Assembly: GCF_001655055.1 (NCBI RefSeq) | Contig: NZ_LXEW01000048.1 | Location: 186,001-250,000 of the forward strand | Length of the DNA: 64,000 bases | Source of the DNA: Providencia heimbachae ATCC 35613 | GTDB lineage: Bacteria; Pseudomonadota; Gammaproteobacteria; Enterobacterales; Enterobacteriaceae | Direction of reading: 5' to 3' | In this document: positions 1 through 11,502 of the stretch, in pieces | Layout of the letters: every line of letters begins with the position of its first letter | How positions within the stretch are numbered: the first letter of the stretch is position 1 | Made by a program: the position numbers and the translations under genes | The notes under the pieces: generated by a model | What the model saw: only the letters and a program-made list of their open reading frames with translations | Databases searched by the model: none | Told to the model about the DNA's origin: nothing

Positions 1-415
1 CTGGCGTCAGAACAGATTTTGCTTTTTCTTCTAAAATCGCTAAATCAAATTCAATGATCAAGTCGCCTTTCTTCACGGTTTGCCCTTCTTCAGCGATACG
101 CGTAAAGCCTTCGCCTTTGAGTTCAACGGTATCAATACCGAAGTGAACAAAGAGTTCTATACCATCATCAGATTCAATGGAGAACGCATGGTTAGTTTCA
201 AAGATTTTGCCGATAGTGCCATCAACAGGGGCAACAATTTTGTTACCGGTAGGTTTAATCGCAATACCATCGCCGACTATCTTTTCTGCGAACACAACGT
301 CTGGAACATCTTCAATATTGACAATTTCGCCTGATAAAGGGGCGACAATCTCAATACTGCCACTGCTACTTTTGTCTTCCGAAACTAGTGATTTCAGTTT
401 GTCAAACAGACCCAT
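1..415 (-). CDS. crr: PTS glucose-specific EIIA component, partial
   Basis: EIIA-Glc accepts phosphate from HPr and passes it to sugar-specific EIIBC; its phosphorylation state controls adenylate cyclase and inducer exclusion (known for the family). The reading frame enters from the left edge, so only the N-terminal 138 of about 169 residues are visible. The start [15 protein letters not shown], the TNHAFSIES segment (His75) and the phospho-acceptor segment [14 protein letters not shown] (His90) match the family. An AGGAG ribosome-binding site precedes the ATG. It is the last gene of the ptsH-ptsI-crr order, but about 320 bases separate it from ptsI, far more than in E. coli, and this gap holds a structured element. 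Confidence 0.97.
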   Translation of the reverse strand, partial: MGLFDKLKSLVSEDKSSSGSIEIVAPLSGEIVNIEDVPDVVFAEKIVGDGIAIKPTGNKIVAPVDGTIGKIFETNHAFSIESDDGIELFVHFGIDTVELKGEGFTRIAEEGQTVKKGDLIIEFDLAILEEKAKSVLTP

Positions 416-601
416 GGACCTTCTCCTAATCGTTTATATGGGACCGAACTAATGTGCTGTTCCTCGGGGTGGTTGATTTTTGCTGCTTATTTTTACAGCC
501 TAAAAAGAGTAATAAATAATCAGCCTAATTGAGGTTAGTATTGATTATCAACAATAATCACTATCTCAACTAAAAAAGATGATCAAAATCTGCCCTTCGG
601 G

Positions 602-706
602 TTCGATTAAAGAACGTTCCACTCATTTTATTCTACGTTGAGTGGCTCTTGCTTAGTTCACTAAGCGGCGAACCTCTCGCCTTGCCTAAAAGGTCTTTAA
701 TTCGAA
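602..706 (-). repeat. Cloverleaf-like structured element between ptsI and crr
   Basis: A 12-bp closing stem (602-613 with 694-706, one bulged base) encloses three separate hairpins: 619-625 with 639-645 (7 bp, 13-nt loop), 651-656 with 661-666 (6 bp, 4-nt loop), and 667-671 with 677-681 (5 bp, 5-nt loop). The arrangement is a four-way junction. It lies in the ptsI-crr intercistronic gap and would be transcribed with the pts operon. It could be a copy of a dispersed palindromic repeat or a processing/stability element. A further small hairpin (542-548 with 554-560) lies closer to crr. No protein is encoded in 416-736. Confidence 0.6.
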
Positions 707-736
707 TGAAAATTGACCATCAAAGATCAATAGCTC

Positions 737-2464
737 CTAGCATAACGTTTTTTCTTGAATAAAGGTATCAACAAGTTTCATCAATTCATCTGACGTTGCT
801 TGGGCAAGGGCTTGTTCAGCTAATGCCTTGGTGTCAGAAAAGTTAGCATTACGAATTAATTTCTTAATGCCGGGAATTGAAATTGCACTCATACTAAATT
901 CATCCAGACCCATGCCAAGAAGCAACAGAGTCGCACGTTCATCACCTGCTAATTCACCGCACATGCCCGTCCATTTACCTTCCGCATGGGAAGCATCAAT
1001 CACTTGTTTAATCAAGTTTAAGACGGCTGGAGACATTGGGTTATACAGGTGGGAAATCAGTTCATTACCCCGATCCACCGCTAAGGTGTATTGAGTAAGA
1101 TCGTTCGTCCCAATACTAAAGAAATCAACTTCTTTTGCTAAATGACGAGCAATAACAGCAGCTGCTGGCGTCTCAACCATTACACCTACTTCAATTGTTT
1201 CATCGAAAGCTTTACCTTCTTCACGTAACTGAGCTTTAAGCATCTCAAGTTCTGCTTTCAGTTCACGAACTTCCTCAACGGAAATAATCATCGGGAACAT
1301 GATACGCAGTTTACCAAATTTAGACGCTCTTAAAATAGCCCGTAACTGTGAGTGTAGAATTTCTTTGCGATCTAGACAAATACGAATTGCACGCCAGCCG
1401 AGGAATGGGTTATCTTCTTTCGGTAAATTCATATATGGCAAGTCTTTATCACCGCCAATATCCATGGTACGAACAATAACCGCTTGGCTACCCATCGCTT
1501 CTGCAACGGCTTTATAAGCTTGGAATTGTTCTTCTTCCGTTGGTAGCGAATCTCTGTCCATAAATAAGAATTCAGTACGATATAAACCAACACCTTCCGC
1601 ACCATTACGTTCCGCACCGGTGACATCACGGACAGTCCCAATGTTGGCACAAACTTCAACTTGATGACCATCAAGGGTAATCGCTGGCAAGTCTTTTAAC
1701 TTAACCAGTTCTTCTTTTTCTTGTAAATATTCATCTTTGAAGGTTTTTAGTTTGTCGATTTCAGCTTCAGAAGGGTTCAAGTAAATTTTATTATTTACCC
1801 CATCTAAAATTACATAATCGCCATTTTTAATTTTGCTGGTTGCATTAGAGGTACCGACGATCGCAGGAAGTTCTAATGAGCGAGCCATGATAGAGGTGTG
1901 GGAGGTACGACCACCTATATCAGTGATAAAACCTAACACTTTATCTAAATTTAGTTGTGCTGTTTCTGAAGGGGTTAAATCTGCAGCAACTAAAATCACT
2001 TCTTTGTCGATAGCACTTAAATCAACAATTGGGATGTTAAGAATATTTTTTAATAGGCGTTTACCGATATCGCGGACATCAGCTGCACGCTCTTTTAGGT
2101 ACTCATCATCGAGGGCTTCAAGGGCTTGAGCTTGGTCTTCAATGACGGAATAAGCAGCGGCATCAGCGGTTTTTTTATCGCCTTTGATAAGAGTGACAAT
2201 TTCTTGTTCCAGCTCTTCATCTTCTAGCAACATAATATGACCTTCAAAAATCTCAGCTTTTTCCGCACCAAGATTTTTTTCGGCTTTCTCTTTAATGAGG
2301 CTGAGTTGTTCGGCTGATTTATTTCGACCCTCAATAAAGCGTTGAATTTCTTTTTCTATCTGATCGTCGGCAATTTTCTTTGTGCTAACTAAGATAGGAT
2401 CTTCTTTGAGGATTAATGCCTGACCAAAAGCAAAACCTGGGGATACTAAAATTCCTGAAATCAT
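737..2464 (-). CDS. ptsI: PTS enzyme I (phosphoenolpyruvate-protein phosphotransferase)
   Basis: Cytoplasmic enzyme I takes phosphate from phosphoenolpyruvate and transfers it to HPr, the first step of all PTS sugar uptake. The 575-residue length and start [14 protein letters not shown] are as in E. coli. The phospho-histidine segment [18 protein letters not shown] places the active His at 189. The C-terminal TIM-barrel PEP-binding half includes the [16 protein letters not shown] and [14 protein letters not shown] motifs. It follows ptsH with a 142-bp gap that carries hairpins. A modest AAGGT ribosome-binding site precedes the ATG. Confidence 0.98.
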   Translation of the reverse strand: MISGILVSPGFAFGQALILKEDPILVSTKKIADDQIEKEIQRFIEGRNKSAEQLSLIKEKAEKNLGAEKAEIFEGHIMLLEDEELEQEIVTLIKGDKKTADAAAYSVIEDQAQALEALDDEYLKERAADVRDIGKRLLKNILNIPIVDLSAIDKEVILVAADLTPSETAQLNLDKVLGFITDIGGRTSHTSIMARSLELPAIVGTSNATSKIKNGDYVILDGVNNKIYLNPSEAEIDKLKTFKDEYLQEKEELVKLKDLPAITLDGHQVEVCANIGTVRDVTGAERNGAEGVGLYRTEFLFMDRDSLPTEEEQFQAYKAVAEAMGSQAVIVRTMDIGGDKDLPYMNLPKEDNPFLGWRAIRICLDRKEILHSQLRAILRASKFGKLRIMFPMIISVEEVRELKAELEMLKAQLREEGKAFDETIEVGVMVETPAAAVIARHLAKEVDFFSIGTNDLTQYTLAVDRGNELISHLYNPMSPAVLNLIKQVIDASHAEGKWTGMCGELAGDERATLLLLGMGLDEFSMSAISIPGIKKLIRNANFSDTKALAEQALAQATSDELMKLVDTFIQEKTLC

Positions 2465-2496
2465 AATATTACCTTACTGCTGGTAGGAGTTTCTGA

Positions 2497-2561
2497 TGTT
2501 GTAGAGACAACAATAATCTGTAAGAGATTGTACAGACATCCCCGAATGATTAGATTCAGGG
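2497..2561 (-). other. Three hairpins in the ptsH-ptsI intercistronic gap
   Basis: Three consecutive inverted repeats lie between ptsH and ptsI: 2497-2502 with 2507-2512, 2517-2522 with 2531-2536, and 2540-2547 with 2554-2561 (one mismatch). They have no T-run after them in the minus-strand direction. They look like RNA stability or partial-attenuation structures, in keeping with HPr being made in excess over enzyme I. Function is inferred. Confidence 0.45.
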
Positions 2562-2604
2562 ACAGAATATCAAATCGGTAAAACGGGTTTTTCTGCGAAC
2601 AAGA

Positions 2605-2862
2605 TTATTCCAGTTCACCCATCAATTTAACTAAAGATTCAACAGCTTGCTTTTCATCTTCGCCTTCGGCAGAAATAGTCACAACAGTACCTTGAGTCAA
2701 ACCAAGAGTTTGCAATTTGAACAAACTTTTCGCGCTTGCTGATTTGCCACCAGAAATCAAAGTAATATCAGAAGAGAATGCTTTGGCTTCTTTCACAAAT
2801 TGAGCTGCTGGACGAGTGTGTAGACCGTTTGGTGCTGTAATAGTGACTTCTTGCTGGAACAT
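2605..2862 (-). CDS. ptsH: PTS phosphocarrier protein HPr
   Basis: HPr carries phosphate from enzyme I to the EIIA domains. The 85-residue protein has the active-site segment [11 protein letters not shown] with His15 and the Ser46 position in [10 protein letters not shown]. Length and sequence are close to E. coli HPr. It is the first gene of the pts operon, preceded by a 300-base leader with a CRP-type promoter at its far end. The ribosome-binding site is GAGGAA. Confidence 0.98.
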   Translation of the reverse strand: MFQQEVTITAPNGLHTRPAAQFVKEAKAFSSDITLISGGKSASAKSLFKLQTLGLTQGTVVTISAEGEDEKQAVESLVKLMGELE

Positions 2863-3121
2863 AGTATTTCCTCAATAACTTTAGTTTTTGTAATGACCCA
2901 GCCTATTGTAGATGAAATAAACTGGGTTTGCGTATAAGTTAGATGGTTAACTTGTAAAAAGGTTTCCTACTTTGTGCGGTAATCGTCTTTTTCTGTGTTA
3001 CCGACGAATTTATCGTATCTTTTTAGCAGGAAGGAAACAAATTTTTTGGCTTGTTTCTTGATTTAAAAAACGATTAATTTCGTGGCGCGAAATAATTACT
3101 ATGTTTAATACTAAACCCAGA

Positions 3122-3166
3122 ATTATAAATCATCTCCATCCGTGCTAAACTTTGATCTGTGCCACA
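3122..3166 (-). promoter_or_regulatory. CRP-dependent class II promoter of ptsHI-crr
   Basis: On the minus strand a CRP-like site TGTGG-CACAGA-TCAAA (3151-3166) is followed by a perfect TATAAT -10 box (3122-3127) and only a weak -35 (GTTTAG, 3145-3150). The site centre lies about 42-44 bases upstream of the expected start near 3115, the class II arrangement. E. coli ptsH has a CRP-dependent promoter with a similar site. The rest of 2863-3121 is an AT-rich leader that may hold further promoters. Confidence 0.7.
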
Positions 3167-3193
3167 AAAAAAGCACCAAATAGGTGCTTTTTT
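3166..3193 (-). terminator. Rho-independent terminator of cysK
   Basis: Hairpin AAAAAAGCACC/GGTGCTTTTTT with a short loop and T-run, 25 bases after the cysK stop. It is symmetric enough to work in both directions. Its outer edge abuts the CRP site of the ptsH promoter. Confidence 0.85.
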
Positions 3194-3217
3194 AACGAAA
3201 TATTAACGAGTTTATGA

Positions 3218-4171
3218 TTAATCTGCCGATATATCCGCGAATAGGACTGTTGACAAATAACGCTCTCCAGATGAAGGTAAAATAACCACGATATTTTTAT
3301 CTTTATAGGCAGGATCTGCGGCAAGTTTTACCGCAGCGGCGACGGCAGCACCAGAGGAAATACCGGCTAAAATCCCTTCTTTTTCCATCAATTCCCGCGC
3401 GGTCTGAATTGCTTCGTCATCGCTGATTTTATAAACTTTGTCTAATAGCGTGAGATCTAAGTTGCCTGGGATAAAACCCGCGCCAATTCCTTGAATTTTA
3501 TGTGGGCCAGGTTGAATCTCTTCTTTTGCTAGGGCTTGACTGATGACTGGGGACGTTTCAGGTTCAACGGCAACAATGGTGACGTTTTTACCTTTTGTGT
3601 TCTTCAAATATCTTGCAATACCCGTTACTGTACCACCCGTACCGACACCCGCAACCACAGCATCTACAGTACCGTCAGTATCATCCCAAATTTCAGGGCC
3701 TGTGGTTTTTTCGTGAATTTCGGGATTGGCTGGATTATTAAATTGTTGTAATAAAACATATTTTTTAGGGTTGCTACTGACGATTTCCTCTGCTTTAGCA
3801 ATCGCCCCTTTCATGCCTTTTGCGCCTTCAGTTAATACCAGCGTTGCCCCTAGTGCTTTTAGTAGTTTACGGCGCTCAATACTCATAGTTTCAGGCATGG
3901 TGAGCGTAAGTTTATAGCCTCTTGCTGCGGCAACATAGGCAAGGGCAATTCCGGTATTACCACTCGTCGGTTCAACCAATTCTTTATCTTTATTTAGGAT
4001 ACCTCTTTTCTCGGCATCCCAAATCATGTTTGCGCCAATACGGCATTTAACACTAAAACTTGGGTTACGAGACTCCACTTTTGCCAAAATATTGCCATTC
4101 CCAAAGTGCTTTAAACGCACGAGAGGGGTATGGCCAATAGTTAACGAATTATCTTCATAAATTTTGCTCAT
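3218..4171 (-). CDS. cysK: Cysteine synthase A (O-acetylserine sulfhydrylase)
   Basis: CysK makes L-cysteine and acetate from O-acetylserine and sulfide, using pyridoxal phosphate. The 317-residue protein has the PLP lysine at position 42 (segment [14 protein letters not shown]), the substrate loop [16 protein letters not shown], the phosphate-binding [10 protein letters not shown] and the late [10 protein letters not shown] motif. The start is supported by AAGGA upstream. It lies between cysZ and ptsH as in E. coli. A palindrome about 100 bases upstream may be a regulatory site. Confidence 0.97.
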   Translation of the reverse strand: MSKIYEDNSLTIGHTPLVRLKHFGNGNILAKVESRNPSFSVKCRIGANMIWDAEKRGILNKDKELVEPTSGNTGIALAYVAAARGYKLTLTMPETMSIERRKLLKALGATLVLTEGAKGMKGAIAKAEEIVSSNPKKYVLLQQFNNPANPEIHEKTTGPEIWDDTDGTVDAVVAGVGTGGTVTGIARYLKNTKGKNVTIVAVEPETSPVISQALAKEEIQPGPHKIQGIGAGFIPGNLDLTLLDKVYKISDDEAIQTARELMEKEGILAGISSGAAVAAAVKLAADPAYKDKNIVVILPSSGERYLSTVLFADISAD

Positions 4172-4271
4172 GGGATATCCTTAAAATAAATCAGTTAGCC
4201 TAAATGTTGTATAACGCTTGAATTTAACATACGTGAAGAGCGGATTAATGCAAATATGATTTGAGTCTAAG

Positions 4272-4310
4272 CTTATAACAAAATGATATTTTATATCCAT
4301 TTGTTATAAG
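4272..4310. promoter_or_regulatory. AT-rich palindrome upstream of cysK, possible CysB site
   Basis: Perfect 11-bp inverted arms CTTATAACAAA / TTTGTTATAAG are separated by 17 bases. The site lies about 100-140 bases upstream of cysK. CysB sites contain TAAC-type half-sites, so a CysB-binding role is plausible but inferred. Confidence 0.4.
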
Positions 4311-4374
4311 TGTTCACCAAGTAAATAAAAAAGACTTAGTTATATTAAAGAGGAATTGCGTTTTAAACGAGAAC

Positions 4375-4398
4375 GGCGCAGGTCTTGATACCTGCGCC
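4375..4398 (-). terminator. Hairpin after cysZ, probable weak terminator
   Basis: Perfect 9-bp stem GGCGCAGGT/ACCTGCGCC with a 6-base loop, 9 bases after the cysZ stop. The minus-strand sequence that follows is only mildly T-rich (GTTCTCGTTTAAAAC), so termination strength is uncertain. Confidence 0.5.
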
Positions 4399-4407
4399 AA
4401 GAACTGA

Positions 4408-5172
4408 TTAGTATCTAGCGTAGCGTGTACGATAGCGGTCAACCCACATTAATGTGGCACCACAAACGGCAACGGGCATGATCACTAAATTCACAAAAGG
4501 TAACATCATTAATATGCTGATAAAGCCGCCAAATTGAATATTACGCATGCGCTCTTTGGCAAGCGCTTGCTTCATTTCACTGAAACTCACTCGGTGGTTA
4601 TCAAAAGGGTAATCACAGTATTGAATTGACATCATCCAAGCACCAAAAATAAACCACAATACAGGTGCGATAGTTTGCCCAATACCTGGGATAAAAAATA
4701 AAATGAGTAGGCCAATGGCTCTGGGTAAGTAATAGCCAATTCGGACTAGCTCGCGTTTCATCATACGTGGTACATCTTTTAGCAGTTCTGTTATTCCTGC
4801 ATCAGGAGCCGGTTTACCCGTAAGCTCAGCTTCGAGCTTTTCAGATAACCATCCATTAAAAGGTGCTGCAATAATATTTGCGACAGTACTGAAAAAATAA
4901 GTAAAGACTAATAAAATAGAAATTACTGCCATCGGCCAAATAAGATAATTAAGCCATTGTAGCCAATCAGGAACATAGCTGATAACTTGGTCTATCCAAC
5001 CACCGAGTTTAGTAAATAACCACCAAAAAGCGCCCCCTAAAAATAAAATATTGGCTAATAGGGGTAAAATAACAAAGCGTTTTATGCCTGGACGTGTGAC
5101 GAGTCGCCATCCTTGTGCAAAATAATAAAAGCCAGAACGGTCTTTTTGTGGCGAAAGTGTCGATTGGGTCAT
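4408..5172 (-). CDS. cysZ: Sulfate transporter CysZ
   Basis: CysZ is an inner-membrane sulfate permease that feeds cysteine synthesis. The 254-residue protein has the expected hydrophobic segments (near residues 32-52, 68-95, 148-172 and 205-235) and the conserved motifs [13 protein letters not shown] and [13 protein letters not shown]. It lies next to cysK and is divergent from zipA, as in E. coli. The 218-bp gap to zipA must hold both promoters. Confidence 0.95.
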   Translation of the reverse strand: MTQSTLSPQKDRSGFYYFAQGWRLVTRPGIKRFVILPLLANILFLGGAFWWLFTKLGGWIDQVISYVPDWLQWLNYLIWPMAVISILLVFTYFFSTVANIIAAPFNGWLSEKLEAELTGKPAPDAGITELLKDVPRMMKRELVRIGYYLPRAIGLLILFFIPGIGQTIAPVLWFIFGAWMMSIQYCDYPFDNHRVSFSEMKQALAKERMRNIQFGGFISILMMLPFVNLVIMPVAVCGATLMWVDRYRTRYARY

Positions 5173-5390
5173 ACTTCTTGTTCTCTCCTTTTCGGTTGAA
5201 CATGTATCATATAGGTATGGATTTACCCTGACTAGCCATTATTCGCTTAAAAAAGCAGCAAACGAAAGCAGAATATTCTCTTTCTTGCAAGAAAATCGTT
5301 CTGAGGGTTGCACTTAGAGCGATTGACAAATAATCTTAAGGTAGTTTCCGCCGTGATGGCATTATCATTCATCAACTAGAGATAGCAGCG

Positions 5391-6386
5391 ATGCAGGATT
5401 TGCGTCTGATATTAGTGGTCGTAGGTGCGATAGCGATTGTCGCTTTATTACTGCATGGTTTATGGACCAGCCGTAAAGAGCGCTCGAAGTTATTTCGCGA
5501 CAAACCCATAAAACGTAGAAAAAATGACACTCAGGAGAATTCATCAGAATATGATGATTCTGCATTGTTCACTGAAACTCAATCAACACAAAGGGCGGCT
5601 GAGCAACCCGTTGTGCCTGAGCCCGTCTATCAGGTAAAAGAAGAGCCTTCTGTTGAGCCTAGTATACAGCCGCTAACATCGAATAGGCGTGATGCTGAAC
5701 CTGAGCTAAAAATGACGCCAGAAACAGCTGAACGCGTGCAGCCTGTTGTGGCTGAACGTGTCAATGTTGCACCTGAGCAATTGACAATTAATATGGCAGA
5801 AGAATTAGCCAGTGCATCCGAGGTGAAAAATCACGTAGCCCAAAATGAGCCGATTGAACCGCGTTTTGATGCACAGGCCTCACATGATGTTCTTCAGCCT
5901 ATTCAACGTGAGCAGCAAGCTGCTTCGGTTGAGCAACAGCCCGAGACACAAGAAAGCGCGGCTAAAGCTGAAAGCAAAGAGACGGTACTTGTTCTTCATG
6001 TTGCGGCTCATCAAGGGCAAGTTTTACAAGGCGATGCGCTGCTACAAAGTATCCTTCAAGCAGGGTTTCAATTCGGTGAGATGCAAATCTTCCACCGTCA
6101 CGTTAATCCGTCGGGTACTGGACCTGTCCTATTTAGCTTAGCTAACATGGTTAAACCGGGTTCTTTTGATCCAGAAACCATGTCAGACTTCACCACGCCA
6201 GGTGTTTCCATGTTTATGATGGTGCCATCTTATGGTGAAGCTGCGCAAAACTTTAAGCTGATGTTACAAGCCGCACAACGTATCGCTTCAGATTCGGGAG
6301 GCATTGTACTCGATGATGAACGCAAATTGCTGACACCTCAGAAAATAGAGGTGTATCATGCTAGGATTAGAAACACGCTCAGTTAA
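5391..6386 (+). CDS. zipA: Cell division protein ZipA
   Basis: ZipA tethers FtsZ to the inner membrane during septation. The 331-residue protein has a short N-terminal transmembrane anchor (about residues 4-24), a basic stretch, a long Glu/Gln/Pro-rich low-complexity linker (about 40-195), and the C-terminal FtsZ-binding domain (from [13 protein letters not shown] to the end, including MFHR-like [23 protein letters not shown]). It is followed by ligA after a terminator, the same order as in E. coli. Confidence 0.96.
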   Translation: MQDLRLILVVVGAIAIVALLLHGLWTSRKERSKLFRDKPIKRRKNDTQENSSEYDDSALFTETQSTQRAAEQPVVPEPVYQVKEEPSVEPSIQPLTSNRRDAEPELKMTPETAERVQPVVAERVNVAPEQLTINMAEELASASEVKNHVAQNEPIEPRFDAQASHDVLQPIQREQQAASVEQQPETQESAAKAESKETVLVLHVAAHQGQVLQGDALLQSILQAGFQFGEMQIFHRHVNPSGTGPVLFSLANMVKPGSFDPETMSDFTTPGVSMFMMVPSYGEAAQNFKLMLQAAQRIASDSGGIVLDDERKLLTPQKIEVYHARIRNTLS

Positions 6387-6416
6387 CTTTACGTTTTTAA
6401 CGGTAAGTAATTCCAG

Positions 6417-6442
6417 AAAACCTCCTCTTTAGGGGGTTTTTT
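6417..6442 (+). terminator. Terminator after zipA
   Basis: Hairpin AAAACCTCC/GGGGGTTTT followed by TTTTTT, 30 bases after the zipA stop and just ahead of ligA. Confidence 0.75.
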
Positions 6443-6456
6443 ATCATTATTGGTGA

Positions 6457-8496
<2,040 letters not shown>

Positions 8497-8532
8497 TAGT
8501 GAACTATATTCTATTTGGCTTAGTTATCTTTG

Positions 8533-8559
8533 AGTTGCCTGCGATAAGCGTAGGCAACT
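8533..8559 (+). terminator. Probable terminator after ligA
   Basis: Eleven-bp stem AGTTGCCTGCG/CGTAGGCAACT (one G-T pair) with a 5-base loop, 37 bases after the ligA stop. The following T-run is short. Confidence 0.6.
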
Positions 8560-8703
8560 TAATTGCTGTAGGTGGTTGTTACACTTAAATTAAATTGTTG
8601 GAAAAACACCCATGCCAAAAAATCGACTGTTTGATATCTGCTGCTCTAAAACGTGATCAACCCCTTCTTTTTGCAAAATACACGTAGCTCGTTTTCATAT
8701 TAA

Positions 8704-8745
8704 TGTGATGGTAGTCTCATTTAAATGTTACCTATTACATAGAAT
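8704..8745 (+). promoter_or_regulatory. CRP-type promoter of nupC
   Basis: CRP-like site TGTGA-TGGTAG-TCTCA (8704-8719) is followed by a TAGAAT -10 box (8740-8745). The site centre is about 41 bases upstream of the predicted start near 8752, a class II geometry. E. coli nupC is known to be cAMP-CRP activated. Confidence 0.6.
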
Positions 8746-8784
8746 ATGCGCATAGACTGAATCTTAAATTTGTTGGAGTGGCAC

Positions 8785-9969
8785 ATGACCTCGATCCTGC
8801 ATTTCGTATTATCCTTAGTAGTAATTGCAGCCCTTGCTATTTTAGCAAGTAGTAACCGTAAGGGGATCCGTCCTCGTTATGTTGTTCAACTACTTGTTAT
8901 CCAAATTGCATTGGCATATTTATTCTTAAAATCGAATATTGGTGAATCATTTGTACTTGGCATAGCTGGAGTCTTTACCCATCTACTCGGGTATGCGGCG
9001 GAAGGAACTAAATTTATCTTTGGTGGCATGATTGAAGGTAACTTAGCATTCTTCTTCTTACAGGTTCTTTGCCCAATTATCTTTATTTCTGCGCTTATCG
9101 GTATTTTACAGCACATTAAAATCCTACCAATTGTTATACGTATCATTGGTACTGTCTTATCAAAAGTAAATGGTATGGGCAAATTGGAGTCATTTAATGC
9201 GGTGAGCTCATTATTGCTGGGTCAATCTGAAAACTTTATCGCCTATAAAGATCAGTTAAACAGAATGTCTGATCGTAGAATGTACACCATGGCAGCAACA
9301 GCAATGTCAACGGTGTCGATGTCTATTGTTGGTGCATATATGACCATGCTGGAGCCACGCTTTGTCGTCGCCGCATTGGTTTTGAATATGTTTGGTACTT
9401 TCGTGGTTCTATCATTAATTAACCCATACCCACCGGAAGGTGAAGAAGACATTCAAATGAGCAACCTACACGAAGGTCAAAGCTTTTTTGAAATGCTAGG
9501 TGAATATATCCTTGCTGGGTTTAAAGTTGCGATTATCGTTTCTGCGATGCTGATTGGTTTTATCGCTTTAATTGCGATGGTTAATGGTATTTTCTCTGCG
9601 ATCTTTGGTATCGACTTCCAAACCATGTTGGGCTATGTGTTCTATCCATTTGCTTGGATTTTAGGCATCCCAGCAGATGAAGCATTGCAAGTTGGTGGGA
9701 TCATGGCCGTTAAGATGGTGACTAATGAATTCGTTGCAATGGATGGCTTACAAGCGATTTCAGCGGGTCTATCTGAGCGTTCGGTGGGTATCCTGTCAGT
9801 ATTCTTAGTCTCTTTTGCTAACTTCTCATCTATCGGTATTATTGCTGGTGCGATTAAAGGGTTAGATGAAAAACAAGGTAATACCGTTGCGCGCTTCGGC
9901 TTGAAATTACTGTATGGTTCAACGCTGGTTAGCTTCTTATCTGCGGCAGTGGTTGGCTTAGTATTGTAA
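8785..9969 (+). CDS. nupC: Concentrative nucleoside transporter NupC
   Basis: NupC is a proton-coupled inner-membrane nucleoside importer of the CNT family. The 394-residue protein aligns throughout with E. coli NupC (start [19 protein letters not shown], core [22 protein letters not shown], and a C-terminal EFVAMDGLQ segment). The ATG at 8785 is chosen because TTGGAG lies just upstream and it matches the family N-terminus; upstream in-frame TTG codons have no such support. It has its own CRP-type promoter and terminator. Confidence 0.93.
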   Translation: MTSILHFVLSLVVIAALAILASSNRKGIRPRYVVQLLVIQIALAYLFLKSNIGESFVLGIAGVFTHLLGYAAEGTKFIFGGMIEGNLAFFFLQVLCPIIFISALIGILQHIKILPIVIRIIGTVLSKVNGMGKLESFNAVSSLLLGQSENFIAYKDQLNRMSDRRMYTMAATAMSTVSMSIVGAYMTMLEPRFVVAALVLNMFGTFVVLSLINPYPPEGEEDIQMSNLHEGQSFFEMLGEYILAGFKVAIIVSAMLIGFIALIAMVNGIFSAIFGIDFQTMLGYVFYPFAWILGIPADEALQVGGIMAVKMVTNEFVAMDGLQAISAGLSERSVGILSVFLVSFANFSSIGIIAGAIKGLDEKQGNTVARFGLKLLYGSTLVSFLSAAVVGLVL

Positions 9970-9992
9970 AAGACCAAAAAGTGTTAAAGTTA

Positions 9993-10024
9993 AAAACGGC
10001 GTTCATTTGAATGCCGTTTTTTAT
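9993..10024 (+). terminator. Terminator of nupC
   Basis: Stem AAAACGGC/GCCGTTTT with an inner TTCA/TGAA pairing, followed by TTTT. It lies between nupC and ypeB. Confidence 0.85.
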
Positions 10025-10038
10025 TTCAAGGAACAAAC

Positions 10039-10254
10039 ATGGAAAAGCAAGATTTAATCGATATGGCAAATACCTATATGCCTTTTGGAAAATACAAAGG
10101 GTGTATATTAATTGATTTGCCTGAAGAATATCTTCTGTGGTTCTATAAAAAAGGGGAGTTTCCAGCGGGGCGTTTAGGGCAATTAATGGAAATGACACTA
10201 GGCTTAAAAATCGACGGCCTTGATGGTATTGTTAAGCCTCTAAAGCGTCGCTAA
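10039..10254 (+). CDS. ypeB: DUF3820 family protein YpeB
   Basis: Small 71-residue protein with the DUF3820 signature MPFGKYKGCILIDLPEEYLLWFY and a basic C-terminus. Function is unknown. An AAGGAA ribosome-binding site precedes the ATG. In E. coli ypeB lies next to ligA, so position supports the name. Here nupC has come between them. Confidence 0.85.
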   Translation: MEKQDLIDMANTYMPFGKYKGCILIDLPEEYLLWFYKKGEFPAGRLGQLMEMTLGLKIDGLDGIVKPLKRR

Positions 10255-10256
10255 GA

Positions 10257-10310
10257 TACTCGTCATACTTCAAGTTACCGCGTGTTGCCTGAACTCATTC
10301 GTACTCATCA
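10257..10310 (+). repeat. Degenerate end of a dispersed palindromic repeat
   Basis: The segment beginning TACTCGTCATACTTCAAGTT resembles the end of long palindromic intergenic repeats of Yersinia, Serratia and relatives (YPAL-like, from memory). Related ends occur near 15077, 30035, 37485, 40341 and 57065. The opposite end is missing here. Confidence 0.5.
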
Positions 10311-10394
10311 TTGATTTATGTCGGCTCCCAGCGATTCATTCCTTGTATTACAGGTGCTTTTATTCCTATCGATGGGGGTTATACGGCACAGTAA
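10311..10394 (+). pseudogene. C-terminal relic of a short-chain dehydrogenase
   Basis: The frame ending in TAA at 10392-10394 reads ITGAFIPIDGGYTAQ just before the stop. This matches the C-terminal ITG-x(3)-P-x-DGG motif of classical short-chain dehydrogenases/reductases. Upstream residues (LIYVGSQRFIP) look only partly SDR-like, and no catalytic Tyr-x(3)-Lys or Rossmann region precedes it. It is a remnant of a gene otherwise lost. Confidence 0.6.
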
Positions 10395-10412
10395 TGATTG
10401 AACATAAAATAT

Positions 10413-10447
10413 AAAGCGCCATCAGGCATAGGGTTACAAGGCGCTTT
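10413..10447 (-). terminator. Terminator of the oxidoreductase-gst operon
   Basis: Stem AAAGCGCC/GGCGCTTT with a 19-base loop, 12 bases after the oxidoreductase stop. The minus-strand downstream sequence is T-rich (TATATTTTATG). Confidence 0.65.
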
Positions 10448-10459
10448 ATACTTGAATAA

Positions 10460-11500
10460 TTACCAGCTTACTTGCGTATCAGATACTATCTGGTGGGTAG
10501 GAAATAAAGGTAAAACATCCTCTGCAAGCTCTTGAATAACCTCAGCCGCAGGTCGTTCGGAATATTGAATACCGAGAGCGGCATGGTTGACACCGGCATT
10601 TTTCCACTCCTCAAGTAATTGAATCAATCCTTTACGCCCTGTACGCAAGATAAAACCACCCTGCAGTGGTGTACGTGGAAAATTAGGGTCATCGACTAAG
10701 TCTATCCACTCGTTAGTCACATGCGGGCGAAAATCATGATTAGGAATTAATTCACGCCATGCCGCAATTTTTTGTGCTAATCGTTTGGGCCCTTGGGAAT
10801 TGCTGGTGGCATCAGGATACGTTAACCAACCGTCCGAATAGTCTGCAACCCATTGTAACGATTGACCAGATGCACCAGTCACTATAAGCGGAATTTTTCC
10901 TGTAACCGATTTTGGAAGCATCTGGGCGTGGCTGAAATGACCTAATGGTGAATCAATTGACAACTCCCCCTCTTGAAGCAACTGCCGAAAATAATCAACG
11001 GACTGGGCAAAACGAGCCGCACGTTGTTCGTATTCGATACCATAAGCAGGGAATTCAATGGCCCTATCCCCAGATGCGATCCCCATAACAAGGCGATTGC
11101 CTGATAACTGATCGAGAGTTGTTGCCACTTTTGCAAGGTCAATAGGATGACGAAGTGAAAAAATAGCACTGCCGGTCACTAAGGCGACATGATTAGTTTT
11201 AGCGGCGATAAACGATAAATACGTAAAGGGATCAAATAATTGCCCCGCATCGCCAAATAGTGGGTCAAATAATGGGATATCTCGTACCCATAAGGCAGAA
11301 AAGTTTGCATCATCGATTTGTTGGATTATTTCAGTTTGCCCTTCTAATACACGGGAGTTTCCTCGGTAGAAGCGAAGGGGTAAAAATAATCCAATCGTTA
11401 GAGCATTAGGGGAAAACATTCGACGATAGCCCACATGATTTGAAAATGAATCAGATGGCAGCGCTTTTTGTTGAGGTATAAATGTCATTGGATTTTTCAT
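10460..11500 (-). CDS. LLM-class flavin-dependent oxidoreductase
   Basis: Bacterial-luciferase-like (LLM) monooxygenase fold, predicted cytoplasmic and FMN-dependent. The 346-residue protein has the early TIGLFLPLRFYRG strand, the FDPFTYLSFIAAKTNHVALVTGS region and the conserved LDQLSGNRLVMGIASGDR motif. It resembles the 'luciferase-type oxidoreductase, BA3436' group; the substrate is unknown. The ATG at 11500 is chosen because it lies 2 bases after the gst stop; an upstream TTG/GTG extension would overlap gst. Co-transcribed with gst and divergent from a LysR gene, it may act on an electrophile or xenobiotic. Pathway is inference. Confidence 0.8.
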   Translation of the reverse strand: MKNPMTFIPQQKALPSDSFSNHVGYRRMFSPNALTIGLFLPLRFYRGNSRVLEGQTEIIQQIDDANFSALWVRDIPLFDPLFGDAGQLFDPFTYLSFIAAKTNHVALVTGSAIFSLRHPIDLAKVATTLDQLSGNRLVMGIASGDRAIEFPAYGIEYEQRAARFAQSVDYFRQLLQEGELSIDSPLGHFSHAQMLPKSVTGKIPLIVTGASGQSLQWVADYSDGWLTYPDATSNSQGPKRLAQKIAAWRELIPNHDFRPHVTNEWIDLVDDPNFPRTPLQGGFILRTGRKGLIQLLEEWKNAGVNHAALGIQYSERPAAEVIQELAEDVLPLFPTHQIVSDTQVSW

Positions 11501-11502
11501 GA

